From NCBI GenBank assembly GCA_001871765.1, contig MNVN01000018.1, positions 1 through 35,472 on the forward strand: a DNA stretch of 35,472 nucleotides, in the 5' to 3' direction. The stretch is from Candidatus Nomurabacteria bacterium CG1_02_43_90 (GTDB lineage Bacteria > Patescibacteriota > Minisyncoccia > Phycocordibacterales > UBA1550). This document shows positions 14,075 to 22,677 of this stretch, piece by piece (within the stretch, counting starts at the first letter, position 1; each line of letters opens with the position of its first letter). Position numbers and translations under genes: made by a program. Below the pieces are notes generated by a model, which was not told where the DNA came from, did no database searches, and saw nothing but the letters and a program-made list of their open reading frames with translations.

Positions 14075-15640
14075 TTATTTTCTCATAAACAAAGGTTCAG
14101 ACGGTACGTTGGAAGAAAAAGTTATGTCCCCTTCTTTTCCTACCTTCGCCCCCAAAAGTTCTGAAATCTTTTCTGCAGTTTCTGGCATCATCGGCGCAAG
14201 CATGGTACTTATTTCTCGTAATCCATACAAAAGACCCCACAAAACTTTTTCTGTTGCTTCTTTGTCTGTCTTAATAAGTTTAAATGGCTCGTAATCAGTA
14301 ACAAACTGATCAAGGTGCCCTACAAGCTCCCAAATAGCATCTGCAGCCTTATTTACTTCATATGCCGTCATATGAACATGATAGCGAGGAAGAATGTCAC
14401 TCGTTATTAAGTACGGAAGGGTTAACCCCGGCAAATCACCAAGCGCTTCGACTTCTTGAATACGCGTGCGAAGAGGTGGAACACTCGTAGTATCCCCTTT
14501 CACTTCACCCTCAAAGTATTGTTCCGCCATTTTTAACGTTCTTGAGACCAAGTTCCCCAAACCATTTGCAAGGTTCGCATTGTAGACTTCTTTGAATTTT
14601 TCACGGGTGAGATCCCAATCCTCACCAGTCGAAACCTCCCGTGCAAGATAGTATCGTAAAGAGTCAAGTCCATATTCAGAAATGAATTCTCCAGGACTTA
14701 GTACGTTCCCTATAGTTTTTGACATTTTTTTACCGCCTGAAGTCACGAAACCATGAACTAAAAGCTCTTGCGGAAGGGGGAGTTTTGCAGAAAGGAGGAA
14801 CGCCGGCCACAAAAGTGCATGGAAACGTAGAATATCTTTCCCGAGAACCTGTACATTTGCTGGCCAAAACTTCTTAAAGTTCTCATCATCTTTCCTTCCA
14901 TATCCCAATGCAGTTATATAGTTCGAAAGCGCATCACACCAAACATACATAAGCTGATTTGGTTCATTAGGCACGGGAATACCCCAAGGAATTGCGCGTT
15001 CAGGACGAGAAATACTCACATCGTTTAAAACACCGCCCTCCTCCCCTGCTTCAATGAGGGCAATCACTTCATTAACTTTTGATTTTGGGGTAATTTTTAA
15101 TTCCCCACTTTCGAGAAGTCTTTTAATCTCGGGTGCATATTTTGAAAGCTTAAAAAAATAATTCTCCTCCTCTATTTTTTCGGGAACAGAATCATGGTTC
15201 ACGCATTTCCCCTCAACGAGTTCTTTCTCGGTAATAAATGCCTCGCACCCAACACAATAAAGTCCTTTGTAAATACCCTTATAAATATCTCCTGCTTCTT
15301 CGAGCGCATGCCAAAGTTTTGTAACTCCCTGCCAATGGTGCTCTTTGTCAGAAGTTCGGATAAAGAGATCGTTCGAGACGTTAAGCTCTTTGATGAGTTC
15401 CTGCATTTTTGCAACGTTCGCATTCACGAAGGCTTGTGGACCCATATCCTGCTTTTGTGCCGCACGCACAATCTTATCACCATGCTCATCTGAACCCGTA
15501 AGAAAAAAAGTCTCATCTCCAATTCCGCGATGATAGCGTGCCAAAATATCTGACAAAATTAACGTATACGTGTGCCCTAAATGAAGCTCGGCATTCGCGT
15601 AAAATATTGGCGTCGTAATATAAAATTTTTTTGTATCCAT
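14075..15640 (-). CDS. metG: Methionyl-tRNA synthetase
   Basis: 521 aa class I synthetase that charges tRNA-Met. The HIGH motif is HLGH at residues 20-23 and the KMSKS motif is KMSKT at 305-309. The connective-peptide zinc knuckle has Cys129, Cys132 and Cys146 (YCVGCEAF, EGKC), consistent with one knuckle. The anticodon-binding helical domain follows (NANLANGLGNLVSRTLKMAE). It stops at PLFMRK without the C-terminal tRNA-binding (EMAP-like) domain found in larger MetRS. It lies 12 bp after the permease gene and before tatD, in one operon. Confidence 0.97.
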   Translation of the reverse strand: MDTKKFYITTPIFYANAELHLGHTYTLILSDILARYHRGIGDETFFLTGSDEHGDKIVRAAQKQDMGPQAFVNANVAKMQELIKELNVSNDLFIRTSDKEHHWQGVTKLWHALEEAGDIYKGIYKGLYCVGCEAFITEKELVEGKCVNHDSVPEKIEEENYFFKLSKYAPEIKRLLESGELKITPKSKVNEVIALIEAGEEGGVLNDVSISRPERAIPWGIPVPNEPNQLMYVWCDALSNYITALGYGRKDDENFKKFWPANVQVLGKDILRFHALLWPAFLLSAKLPLPQELLVHGFVTSGGKKMSKTIGNVLSPGEFISEYGLDSLRYYLAREVSTGEDWDLTREKFKEVYNANLANGLGNLVSRTLKMAEQYFEGEVKGDTTSVPPLRTRIQEVEALGDLPGLTLPYLITSDILPRYHVHMTAYEVNKAADAIWELVGHLDQFVTDYEPFKLIKTDKEATEKVLWGLLYGLREISTMLAPMMPETAEKISELLGAKVGKEGDITFSSNVPSEPLFMRK

Positions 15641-15652
15641 AAAAAGAGAGTC

Positions 15653-16729
15653 CTAGGCACGAGTTTTTTTCTGTTTTTCAATATCATTCACAAATTCCAT
15701 GAGCGCAGCGGCAACGGGCACAGAAATAAGGATGCCCAGGAATCCTCCAAGTTCAGCTCCCGCAAGAAGGGCGAGGATAACAAGGATAGGTGGCACACCG
15801 ACGACTTTTCGAACAACGAGTGGGTAAATGAGGTGACTCTCAAACTGCTGGACAAGGATATAGAAACCAGCAATCATAATCGCAAGGCTTGCCCCGCCGG
15901 TAGTAAATGCAAGGATAACCCCTGGAATGGCCGAGATAATTGGTCCAAAGACCGGAATGATTTCGAAAAGCCCTGCAAGAAGTGCGAGTAACATTGCGTA
16001 AGGAATGCCAAAAATGGTAAGTCCGAGATATACAAGAACAAAAATGAGCACCCCGAGGAGTAGCTGACCTTGCATCCATTTCCCTATTTTTTCCTTTGAG
16101 CGTTCCCAGAGGTTGATTGCGTATGCTTCGTTACCAAAAGGAATAACGATCTTTAGAAAATTCTCAATACCACGTTCCTGCATTGCAAAATAAAAAGAAA
16201 GAACAACAATAAGGATAAAGCTGAGAGCACTGCCCAAAACGATATTCGCAGTACCTAAAACTCCGCGAGAAGTTGCCCCTCCTATTCCAGAAACACTCTT
16301 TATGATCTCTTCAAAAAAAGGATTTGTACTATTTGCTGATGTAGCTTGTCCCGTTTGAGAAAAAGCAGGGGTAAGAAGACTGTTTCCCCCGAAAAGACTT
16401 TGATCAACTGAATGAATCATGCTGGGAAGGTTTTGCGAAACTTCGGCAAACTCATTAATAATAGGCGGAATAAAAATGTACGCGACCCCAAAAAACAACC
16501 CCGCGAGTCCAGCATACGTGACAAGCACTGCAGGAATACGGTGAACGCGGTACTTCCCTAAAAACTTAATGCCTGGCTCAATAGAAGATGCCAAAATAAC
16601 TGCGGTAATAACAATGAGCGCAAGGTCACGCAAAACCCACAACGCCCAAACAACGGCAAGGATGATGATTGCTTTTATAATCGTCCCAGTCGTAATCGAA
16701 ATAGTTGTTTCAGTCTTAGAATCTTTCAT
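15653..16729 (-). CDS. AI-2E family (PerM/TqsA-like) membrane permease
   Basis: 358 aa from the ATG at 16729 (MKDSKTE). There are about seven hydrophobic segments: two at the N-terminus, a periplasmic helical region (NEFAEVSQNLPSMIHSVDQS), then a C-terminal bundle. The bundle includes FILIVVLSFYFAMQERG, QGQLLLGVLIFVLVYLGLT and ALLAGLFEIIPVFGPIISAI, the latter being the family signature around FEIIPxxGP. The family includes exporters of autoinducer-2 and Na+/H+ antiporters, so the substrate cannot be assigned. It is the first gene of a unit with metG and tatD. Confidence 0.92.
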   Translation of the reverse strand: MKDSKTETTISITTGTIIKAIIILAVVWALWVLRDLALIVITAVILASSIEPGIKFLGKYRVHRIPAVLVTYAGLAGLFFGVAYIFIPPIINEFAEVSQNLPSMIHSVDQSLFGGNSLLTPAFSQTGQATSANSTNPFFEEIIKSVSGIGGATSRGVLGTANIVLGSALSFILIVVLSFYFAMQERGIENFLKIVIPFGNEAYAINLWERSKEKIGKWMQGQLLLGVLIFVLVYLGLTIFGIPYAMLLALLAGLFEIIPVFGPIISAIPGVILAFTTGGASLAIMIAGFYILVQQFESHLIYPLVVRKVVGVPPILVILALLAGAELGGFLGILISVPVAAALMEFVNDIEKQKKTRA

Positions 16730-16847
16730 GGTTGTATCGTACCACAAAATCTACCTTAGGGGAACCCGTAGAAAATAGATCCTCAAAAAGGCTACTTGAA
16801 GCGACAAAGCTTTCTTTTTTGCAATAAGTCTCGAGAAATCCTCTTCT

Positions 16848-18116
16848 CTAAAATTTCAAAAGTTTTTTAAAAGAATTACCCTCTTTCGTTGGACCAATAA
16901 GTGCCAGATTACAATTTTTATCTACAAAAATAATACGCGCTATTTTTTGTATATCTTCCGCCGTTACTGCTCGAATTTGCCACTCACGCTCTTGAGGTGT
17001 TACAATTTCACGACGAAAGATCTCCTGCATGCCATAGTACTCAGCAAGGTCTTCAGACGACTCGAGTCCGAGATACATCATACCGACGAGGTGTTCCTTC
17101 ACTTTTGCAAGTTCTTCTTTTGAGACGAGCTCTTCTTTCATACCTTTGAATTCTGTCATGACAGCCTGCAATACTTCTTCAAGGCGATCGTTGGCAACAC
17201 CTGCTGAAACTGAGAAGTAGCCACTATCAGTCGAAGTACTGTTCCCCGCACGGACATAATACCCGACCCCCATTTCGTCACGCAATTTTCTAAAAAGACG
17301 CGAAGACATACCACTTCCCAATATCCCCCCAAGGACTGCGACTATCGGATTTCTCTCGTCATACAGAGGGAATGAACGCACGCCAAGAATAAAATGGGTT
17401 TGATCAGTCTCCTTGAACTGTGTAGCAATTTGTGGAGATACTTGTTTTGTCGTTGTTCTTTTTTTACCTTTCTTTTTACTTTCGGAAACCCCTTTAAACT
17501 TTTTTGTGATTTCCTTGAAAGCCTCTCTCTCGTCGATATTCCCCGACACGATGACCGTAGTCGCAGAAGCTACATAATGAGCCTTGCGGTACGCGATAAA
17601 ATCTTTGCGATTCATTCCTCGTACAATGTCCCGCGGACCCGCAATCGCCCACCCTGCAGGTTGGTCGCCATACAAAAGACTCATCCACACCTCATGGACT
17701 TTTTGCATCGGCATATCGTCGTACATATTGATCTCATCCACGATAACTCCTTTTTCTTTTTCAATTTCAGATTCTTTGAGGAGGGGGTTGAGGTAGAGAT
17801 CGGAAATGATATCAATAAGTTTTAGGAAATCTGAGGCCTTCCCTTTTGCGTAAAAACCCGTGAATTCCTGTCCGGTAAACGCGTTGAATTCACAACCAAG
17901 CGTATCGAGCTCTTTTGACAAATCACTAGTGTTGGGGCGGTTGATTGTACCCTTGAAACACATATGTTCAAGAAAATGAGAGACTCCATTCTTTGCCTTT
18001 CTCTCATATTTTGAGCCAGCCTCCACCAGCACCAATACGGTTACTGTAGGATTGTCCGCCATAGGAATCGTAATCATACGCAAACCGTTGGGTAATGTTT
18101 TTTTCTTGAATTTCAT
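16848..18116 (-). CDS. M16-family zinc peptidase (processing-protease-like)
   Basis: 422 aa, the size of bacterial single-subunit M16B peptidases. The inverted zinc motif HxxEH is HFLEH (His47, Glu50, His51), with the distal Glu in EKGVIVDEINMYDD. The C-terminal half repeats the fold, with the substrate-binding segment RKLRDEMGVGYYVRAGNS. All catalytic residues are present. Such proteases degrade or trim peptides; the substrate here is unknown. A promoter candidate overlaps the preceding terminator, so the gene is probably an independent unit. Confidence 0.95.
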   Translation of the reverse strand: MKFKKKTLPNGLRMITIPMADNPTVTVLVLVEAGSKYERKAKNGVSHFLEHMCFKGTINRPNTSDLSKELDTLGCEFNAFTGQEFTGFYAKGKASDFLKLIDIISDLYLNPLLKESEIEKEKGVIVDEINMYDDMPMQKVHEVWMSLLYGDQPAGWAIAGPRDIVRGMNRKDFIAYRKAHYVASATTVIVSGNIDEREAFKEITKKFKGVSESKKKGKKRTTTKQVSPQIATQFKETDQTHFILGVRSFPLYDERNPIVAVLGGILGSGMSSRLFRKLRDEMGVGYYVRAGNSTSTDSGYFSVSAGVANDRLEEVLQAVMTEFKGMKEELVSKEELAKVKEHLVGMMYLGLESSEDLAEYYGMQEIFRREIVTPQEREWQIRAVTAEDIQKIARIIFVDKNCNLALIGPTKEGNSFKKLLKF

Positions 18117-18134
18117 AAAGGTAGTCTAGCATAA

Positions 18135-18164
18135 ACTATACCCAACAAACAAAAAGCCCCTCAA
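18135..18164 (-). promoter_or_regulatory. Promoter candidate for the M16 peptidase gene
   Basis: Minus strand TTGAGG (18164-18159), an 18-bp spacer and TATAGT (18140-18135), about 20 bp before the ATG. The -35 lies within the 3' arm of the preceding terminator. Confidence 0.4.
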
Positions 18165-18199
18165 TTCTTTATGGAAATATCCATGAAGAATTGAGGGGC
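18151..18199 (-). terminator. Strong terminator at the end of the argS-to-18321 unit
   Basis: Positions 18156-18175 and 18180-18199 form a 20-bp stem (one G-U) beginning GCCCCTCAATTC. TTTTTGTTTG follows on the minus strand. A second 10-bp inverted repeat (18203-18223, ACCATCCTCA and complement) precedes it. Confidence 0.85.
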
Positions 18200-18320
18200 A
18201 ATACCATCCTCACTGAGGATGGTGGGGGGGGCGCGTAACCGGAAAGAAAGGACTTTTCTTTGTATGAGAAGAACCGCAGAATAAATAAAGAAAAGCACGG
18301 GGTTCCGGGCTTTTTGTGAT

Positions 18321-18629
18321 TTACGAGATGAGAGCTGATTCATCTTTCAAGCGACGACTACCTTTAACCGCAAGTGCGAACATCACCGCAAAAAACAACT
18401 CGAGAAAAGACCACGCCATGTCCCCGATTAAGAAGTCCCAACAGGAAATACTAATGGAAAACAGAAAAAGTACTGAGAGCAACAACGTTATCTTCTTTTT
18501 TACAAATTCTGCCACACACGTTGTTACTTTCGGATAGTACGCAGAGAGTAACTCATACGCTACCACAAAAACCAAAAAAATAAGCACTACCACGAATAAT
18601 TCCTGGTAATACTGGACAATTAGCAACAT
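18321..18629 (-). CDS. Small membrane protein, function unknown
   Basis: 102 aa with three hydrophobic stretches: QELFVVVLIFLVFVVAYELL, ITLLLSVLFLFSISISCW and FLELFFAVMFALAVKG. It ends in a charged tail. It has no family I recognise. It lies 50 bp after glyS on the same strand and before a strong terminator, so it is probably the last gene of the long unit. GAGGG lies 4 nt before the ATG but spacing is short. The regular helix pattern and placement support a real gene, though short hydrophobic frames can arise by chance. Confidence 0.55.
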   Translation of the reverse strand: MLLIVQYYQELFVVVLIFLVFVVAYELLSAYYPKVTTCVAEFVKKKITLLLSVLFLFSISISCWDFLIGDMAWSFLELFFAVMFALAVKGSRRLKDESALIS

Positions 18630-18678
18630 ACGCCCTCTCTTTACATGGTAAACGCTACAAAAACAAAACTAAAACTGA

Positions 18679-20094
18679 CTATAAAATAACGCTCCTTATA
18701 TAGTTTGTCAACTCACTAATTGACATACGCTGTTGCTCCCCTGTATCGCGATCGCGAATAGTGACCGTGTCTTTGAGTGCAGGAGTCTCGCCTAATGTAT
18801 CAAAATCGATAGTTACGCAGAACGGTGTGCCAATTTCGTCTTGGCGACGATAGCGCTTGCCGACATTGCCATTGTCGTCAAACTCACACATAAAGTCTTT
18901 GCGGAGCAAAGCAAAAACCTCGCGCGCTTTTGCCACGAGTTCTGGTTTGTTTTTCAAAAGTGGAAAGACGGCGCATTTGATAGGTGCGAGTTTTGGAGGA
19001 AATTTCAAAAATACTCGCGTATTATCCCCTTCGCCGACTTCGGTATAAGCGTTATCGAGGAACATCAAGAAAAGTCTCCCGAGACCAACTGAGGTTTCCA
19101 TAATATGCGGAACGAATCGTATCTTCGTCTCTTCGTCAAAATAATCGAGAGATACACCAGAGAACTTTGCATGCTGAGTTAAATCCCAATCCCCACGCGC
19201 ATGAATACCCTCAACCTCTTTGAACGATCCTCCAAAAAAAGCGTATGCATACTCAATGTCATACGCATCGCTCGCATAGTGCGCAAGTTTTTCGTGTTTA
19301 TACCAGCGAATCTTTTCCGCGGGAATACCCAAGGAAAGGAACCACTGCCAACGAACCTCTTTCCACATTTCGTACAGCTCTTTCGTTTGCGTAGGGTTAT
19401 GAAAATACTGCATCTCCATTTGTTCAAACTCACGCGTTCTAAAGATATATTGGCGAGCGGCGATTTCGTTACGAAAAGCCTTTCCTACTTGCGCAATACC
19501 GAACGGCAATTTTGGGTGAAGTGAATCAAGCGTGTTTTTATATTCCAGATAAATACCCCCACAGGTTTCGGGGCGGAGGTACATGACGTTCTCCTCCGTT
19601 AAACTATCTACCGGCGAGCCGAGGTTTGACGTTACCATCATGGAAAAAGACTTTGCGGGAGTAATGTCCGCGGAGCCACATTTTGCGCAGACAAGCTTTT
19701 TCTCCGCGCGCAATTTGTCGAGCTCTGTATTCAAAAAATCAAGGGGCATTTTATCTGCAGGAATACCAAAACCTTCGAGGATATGGTCCGCACGATAGCG
19801 TGATTTGCAATTGCGACAGTCTACCTGCGGGTCGTTGAATCCACCCACATGCCCCGAGGCAACCCATGTTTGTGGATGCATGAAGATAGCACTATCGAGG
19901 CCATATACATCATCACGAAGTTGCACCATACTCTTCCACCACTCACTCTTGATATTCTCTTTGAGGAGAACGCCGTAGTGCCCATAGTCGTATACACCAG
20001 CAAGCCCTCCGTAAATCTCAGAGGATGGGTACACGAAACCACGCCGTTTTGCGAGCGAAGTGATTTTTTCCATTACTTCAGTTAAGGGGTTCAT
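18679..20094 (-). CDS. glyS: Glycyl-tRNA synthetase, single-chain (alpha2) class II type
   Basis: 471 aa, the dimeric GlyRS type shared with archaea, eukaryotes and some bacteria, not the alpha2beta2 GlyQ/GlyS type. It begins with the conserved KRRGFVYPSSEIYGGLAGVY block. CxxC pairs at Cys93/Cys96 and Cys136/Cys139 form a likely zinc knuckle. Motif 2 is FRNEIAARQYIFRTREFEQM and motif 3 contains SVGLGRLFL. The C-terminal anticodon-binding alpha/beta domain follows (APIKCAVFPLLKNKPELVAK). It charges tRNA-Gly. Parcubacteria often read UGA as stop normally, so no recoding is implied. It lies 29 bp after the 636-aa membrane protein gene. Confidence 0.97.
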   Translation of the reverse strand: MNPLTEVMEKITSLAKRRGFVYPSSEIYGGLAGVYDYGHYGVLLKENIKSEWWKSMVQLRDDVYGLDSAIFMHPQTWVASGHVGGFNDPQVDCRNCKSRYRADHILEGFGIPADKMPLDFLNTELDKLRAEKKLVCAKCGSADITPAKSFSMMVTSNLGSPVDSLTEENVMYLRPETCGGIYLEYKNTLDSLHPKLPFGIAQVGKAFRNEIAARQYIFRTREFEQMEMQYFHNPTQTKELYEMWKEVRWQWFLSLGIPAEKIRWYKHEKLAHYASDAYDIEYAYAFFGGSFKEVEGIHARGDWDLTQHAKFSGVSLDYFDEETKIRFVPHIMETSVGLGRLFLMFLDNAYTEVGEGDNTRVFLKFPPKLAPIKCAVFPLLKNKPELVAKAREVFALLRKDFMCEFDDNGNVGKRYRRQDEIGTPFCVTIDFDTLGETPALKDTVTIRDRDTGEQQRMSISELTNYIRSVIL

Positions 20095-20123
20095 AGAGGT
20101 GACGAGTGGTCTTTGTTACTAGC

Positions 20124-22034
20124 TCAATTTACCACAGTTACTTGGTTTTGACCAACTTGAGGGTCTGAAGAGAGGTAAGTCGTTAAAGGAGGTTTTTGGT
20201 CGCGTAATTCCGTCTTCGTAAAATCATCGGTACCCAGAAGAACAACGTCTCCCGTAAGTTTTGGTGCCTGTCCTACCTGACTGAGACTTGGCAAGAAAGA
20301 GATTTGGAAGGAAACATCACGTGTGCCCCCTGCCGGGATGCGCCCCGCATTCCACGTCACTTCGGAGTTCACGTCAGTGTAGATTACCCCTTCACCTTCA
20401 GGAGAGATTTTGTTCAACCACTTTACGTAAATTGGTAAGGTGGTTTTAACAACAGCATTTGAAACACTATTCGAAGAATTGTGTACCGTGAAGGAAACAG
20501 TGTAGGTTGTTTCCTTGTCTACCTTGGGAGGTAGTGCTCCCGTGTTTTTAAAAGGACCAGAAAAATATGTCGCGCGCGCGCCAAGACGAAGGTCCGTATC
20601 AAACTTCACCGTACGCGAAGCAAAGGTGGTGATGTCTTCTGAGCTCCCTGAAGTAGACGTGCGCTGTGCATGAGCCTGAACATCAAAGATTACCTGTGGA
20701 TTTTTTATGATTGAGGTCGTGTTCGCATCAAGTGCCCGCGGAGAAAAACTGAAACCAACGGACCCTCTTGCTCCTGGTTCGACAAGGCGGAGCTCTGGAT
20801 TTCCTCGTTTGTCCCAAACGATAGTATCGTCAATGGATCGATAAAACCCGCCGATTGAAGCGTACACTGAATAGCGATTAAGTACTTCACCATTGAGTTT
20901 TGCTTCAATTACGACGTTGCTAAGTGGTGCGGGATTGTTATTTTGCCAAGAAATAACTGCTTGCACCGTTTCCCCGAGTCCCATAACATACTCAGGAGAA
21001 TGCTCGTTGTTGACCGTGAGGTCGAGCCCGAGAAAAGGCTTAGTTATTACCGTTGACTCACTAACAGAATCATAGATAATTCCAATCAATCTTTCATCTC
21101 TTGTACTCTGTGTCCCTACAGAAATTTTTGTAATTTTTTCTTCGTTTTCTTGGCCTTCGAGGATACCATGGATTTTAATAATGCGCGTTTCCTCAGGAGC
21201 AAGGTTCGCTATCTGCCAACTATTCGTATTGTATGTTGGCGAAGGATCAGCACTTTTGAAGCTGAATCCCACGGGATATTCTGCGGTAACAATGAGGGCT
21301 CCCGTGGGGTCTTTTGTATTAGAACTGACGCTTAGGTCAAACTCAGCTTCCTGTCCTGAATTTGCTTCTTTGCGAGCTCCGAGAATTATATTGACCGGGG
21401 ATGAGGATACTTTGATGGCGTAGGTTTTTGATTTCTTTAATGTTGCATTTGACCCCGCCATACGGTACTCCAAAGTTACGGTCACTTCTTTGCTTGTGTT
21501 TTCTTGTCCGTATAGAAGCGCGGGTACTTTTTCTGTGATGACCTGTCCTGGGAGAATTGCGCCTACATCTTGTGAGTTCCGCAAAAGTTCCGATTTATCA
21601 GTTGAGGAATAGAAACCAGAAGGATATTCAACGAGAAGTGTTGCTGAGTCAACGGAAACCTTATTTCCATTGGTTATCACAAAATTCGTATCAAAGGGCT
21701 CCCCTCCAGCAATAGCAAGGGGGGCAGAAATATCAATGTTAATATTTGTACCAGAAACAACATTAAGTCCTTTCCACCAAACAAAACTTGTAACGAGTGC
21801 AGCGATAAAGAAAAAACCTGCTGAGAATAGTGTAATTTTTTTCATCATACGATGTCGTTTTTCTTTACGTGCCTCTGCTTCTTCGAGAGAGAGGGCGTCT
21901 GTTTTTGCATCCCACGATTCCCCTACGGAGATTTCTTTATGCGTAAGCACGTTTTCTTCAGTGAGGGGCTTGAAATCTTTTGAATACAGCTCCTTCTCGA
22001 GCTCCTCAATTCTACTTTTTACATCATCTGCCAT
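20124..22034 (-). CDS. Membrane-anchored protein with repeated Ig/DUF11-like ectodomains
   Basis: 636 aa. The first ~65 residues are charged and cytoplasmic, with a coiled-coil-like start (VKSRIEELEKELYSK). One transmembrane helix follows at about 67-87 (ITLFSAGFFFIAALVTSFVW), then ~550 residues of extracellular beta-rich sequence. Several segments repeat the pattern of DUF11/CARDB domains, for example LVEYPSGFYSS, VTAEYPVGFSFKSADPSPTY, VSFTVHNSSNSVSNAVVKTT and VTWNAGRIPAGGTRDVSF. Such proteins usually act in cell-envelope architecture or adhesion. No catalytic motif is seen. It is transcribed within the argS-ileS-recO-glyS unit. Confidence 0.82.
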   Translation of the reverse strand: MADDVKSRIEELEKELYSKDFKPLTEENVLTHKEISVGESWDAKTDALSLEEAEARKEKRHRMMKKITLFSAGFFFIAALVTSFVWWKGLNVVSGTNINIDISAPLAIAGGEPFDTNFVITNGNKVSVDSATLLVEYPSGFYSSTDKSELLRNSQDVGAILPGQVITEKVPALLYGQENTSKEVTVTLEYRMAGSNATLKKSKTYAIKVSSSPVNIILGARKEANSGQEAEFDLSVSSNTKDPTGALIVTAEYPVGFSFKSADPSPTYNTNSWQIANLAPEETRIIKIHGILEGQENEEKITKISVGTQSTRDERLIGIIYDSVSESTVITKPFLGLDLTVNNEHSPEYVMGLGETVQAVISWQNNNPAPLSNVVIEAKLNGEVLNRYSVYASIGGFYRSIDDTIVWDKRGNPELRLVEPGARGSVGFSFSPRALDANTTSIIKNPQVIFDVQAHAQRTSTSGSSEDITTFASRTVKFDTDLRLGARATYFSGPFKNTGALPPKVDKETTYTVSFTVHNSSNSVSNAVVKTTLPIYVKWLNKISPEGEGVIYTDVNSEVTWNAGRIPAGGTRDVSFQISFLPSLSQVGQAPKLTGDVVLLGTDDFTKTELRDQKPPLTTYLSSDPQVGQNQVTVVN

Positions 22035-22087
22035 GCTTTCTAGTATACCACTACGGAGTTAGAAAGTTAAAAGTTTTTGGGGAATGA

Positions 22088-22675
22088 TTAGAGATGTGAT
22101 GCGCTGAGTGCTTCGTTAATAAGGGGAAGTACTTTTGAGCGCAACGGTTCGAAACCTTCAAGGATCTCCTTCGTCCAGACTCCCGACTCAAGAAAAATAT
22201 CGTAACCTGTTGCATCAAGGTATCCCAAATGCGCCAACACGCGCATCGCAACCAGCGTCTCAAAAGAAAGCACGAGTTCGAGGGGTAGTGGTTGCTCCTC
22301 CAAAAAACTGACTGCACCAACGAGATCATTAAATACTTCATCTTCCCTCCCCTCGCCCTGCAAAAGTCGCACGAGAAGTGTGCAGTACCGCGCAAAAAGT
22401 TTGAGCGAGGTACTATTATTTTTTATATGCAAAAGCGGGCGCCACTCCCCCGCGCTCGTAATTCGCCACACTTCCTTCCCACGCACAAGGTCAAGGTGGA
22501 CAAAAGAAAAATCTTGGAGAACATAGCGGAGTTTTGACTTTTCCTCGCGTACTGATTGAGCAGAGGCGCTTACGAGCCCGAGCTCTTCGGTAAAAATTTT
22601 ATAAAAACGGTTTGACTCACCAATCGCTACACTCCCCAGAATAACCCCGCGTGTATGATACACCTGATATGCCAT
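22088..22675 (-). CDS. recO: DNA repair protein RecO
   Basis: 195 aa from the ATG at 22675, two bases after the ileS stop; this gives the expected MAYQVYHTRGVILGS start. The N-terminal OB fold (SNRFYKIFTEELGLVSASAQ, then SVREEKSKLRYVLQDFS) and the helical C-terminal part (ARYCTLLVRLL, SFETLVAMRVLAHLGYL) match RecO. RecO loads RecA onto SSB-coated DNA, and both recA and ssb lie in this window. The protein is short compared with ~240 aa in many bacteria and lacks the four-cysteine zinc motif, which is also absent from E. coli RecO. The ileS-recO junction suggests translational coupling. Confidence 0.9.
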   Translation of the reverse strand: MAYQVYHTRGVILGSVAIGESNRFYKIFTEELGLVSASAQSVREEKSKLRYVLQDFSFVHLDLVRGKEVWRITSAGEWRPLLHIKNNSTSLKLFARYCTLLVRLLQGEGREDEVFNDLVGAVSFLEEQPLPLELVLSFETLVAMRVLAHLGYLDATGYDIFLESGVWTKEILEGFEPLRSKVLPLINEALSASHL

Positions 22676-22677
22676 AG

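Noticed and set aside
13496-14164. 222-aa plus-strand frame antisense to tatD and the metG end
   Set aside because: tatD has all metal ligands on the minus strand; the antisense frame is Cys/Arg/His-rich with no domain.
16748-16847. Possible terminator between the M16 and permease genes
   Set aside because: The only pairing (AAAAAGGCT with AGCTTT...TTTTTT) is weak and interrupted; not supported as a terminator.
22144-22158. GGTTCGAA resembling a tRNA T-loop
   Set aside because: It is within recO coding sequence and no cloverleaf surrounds it.
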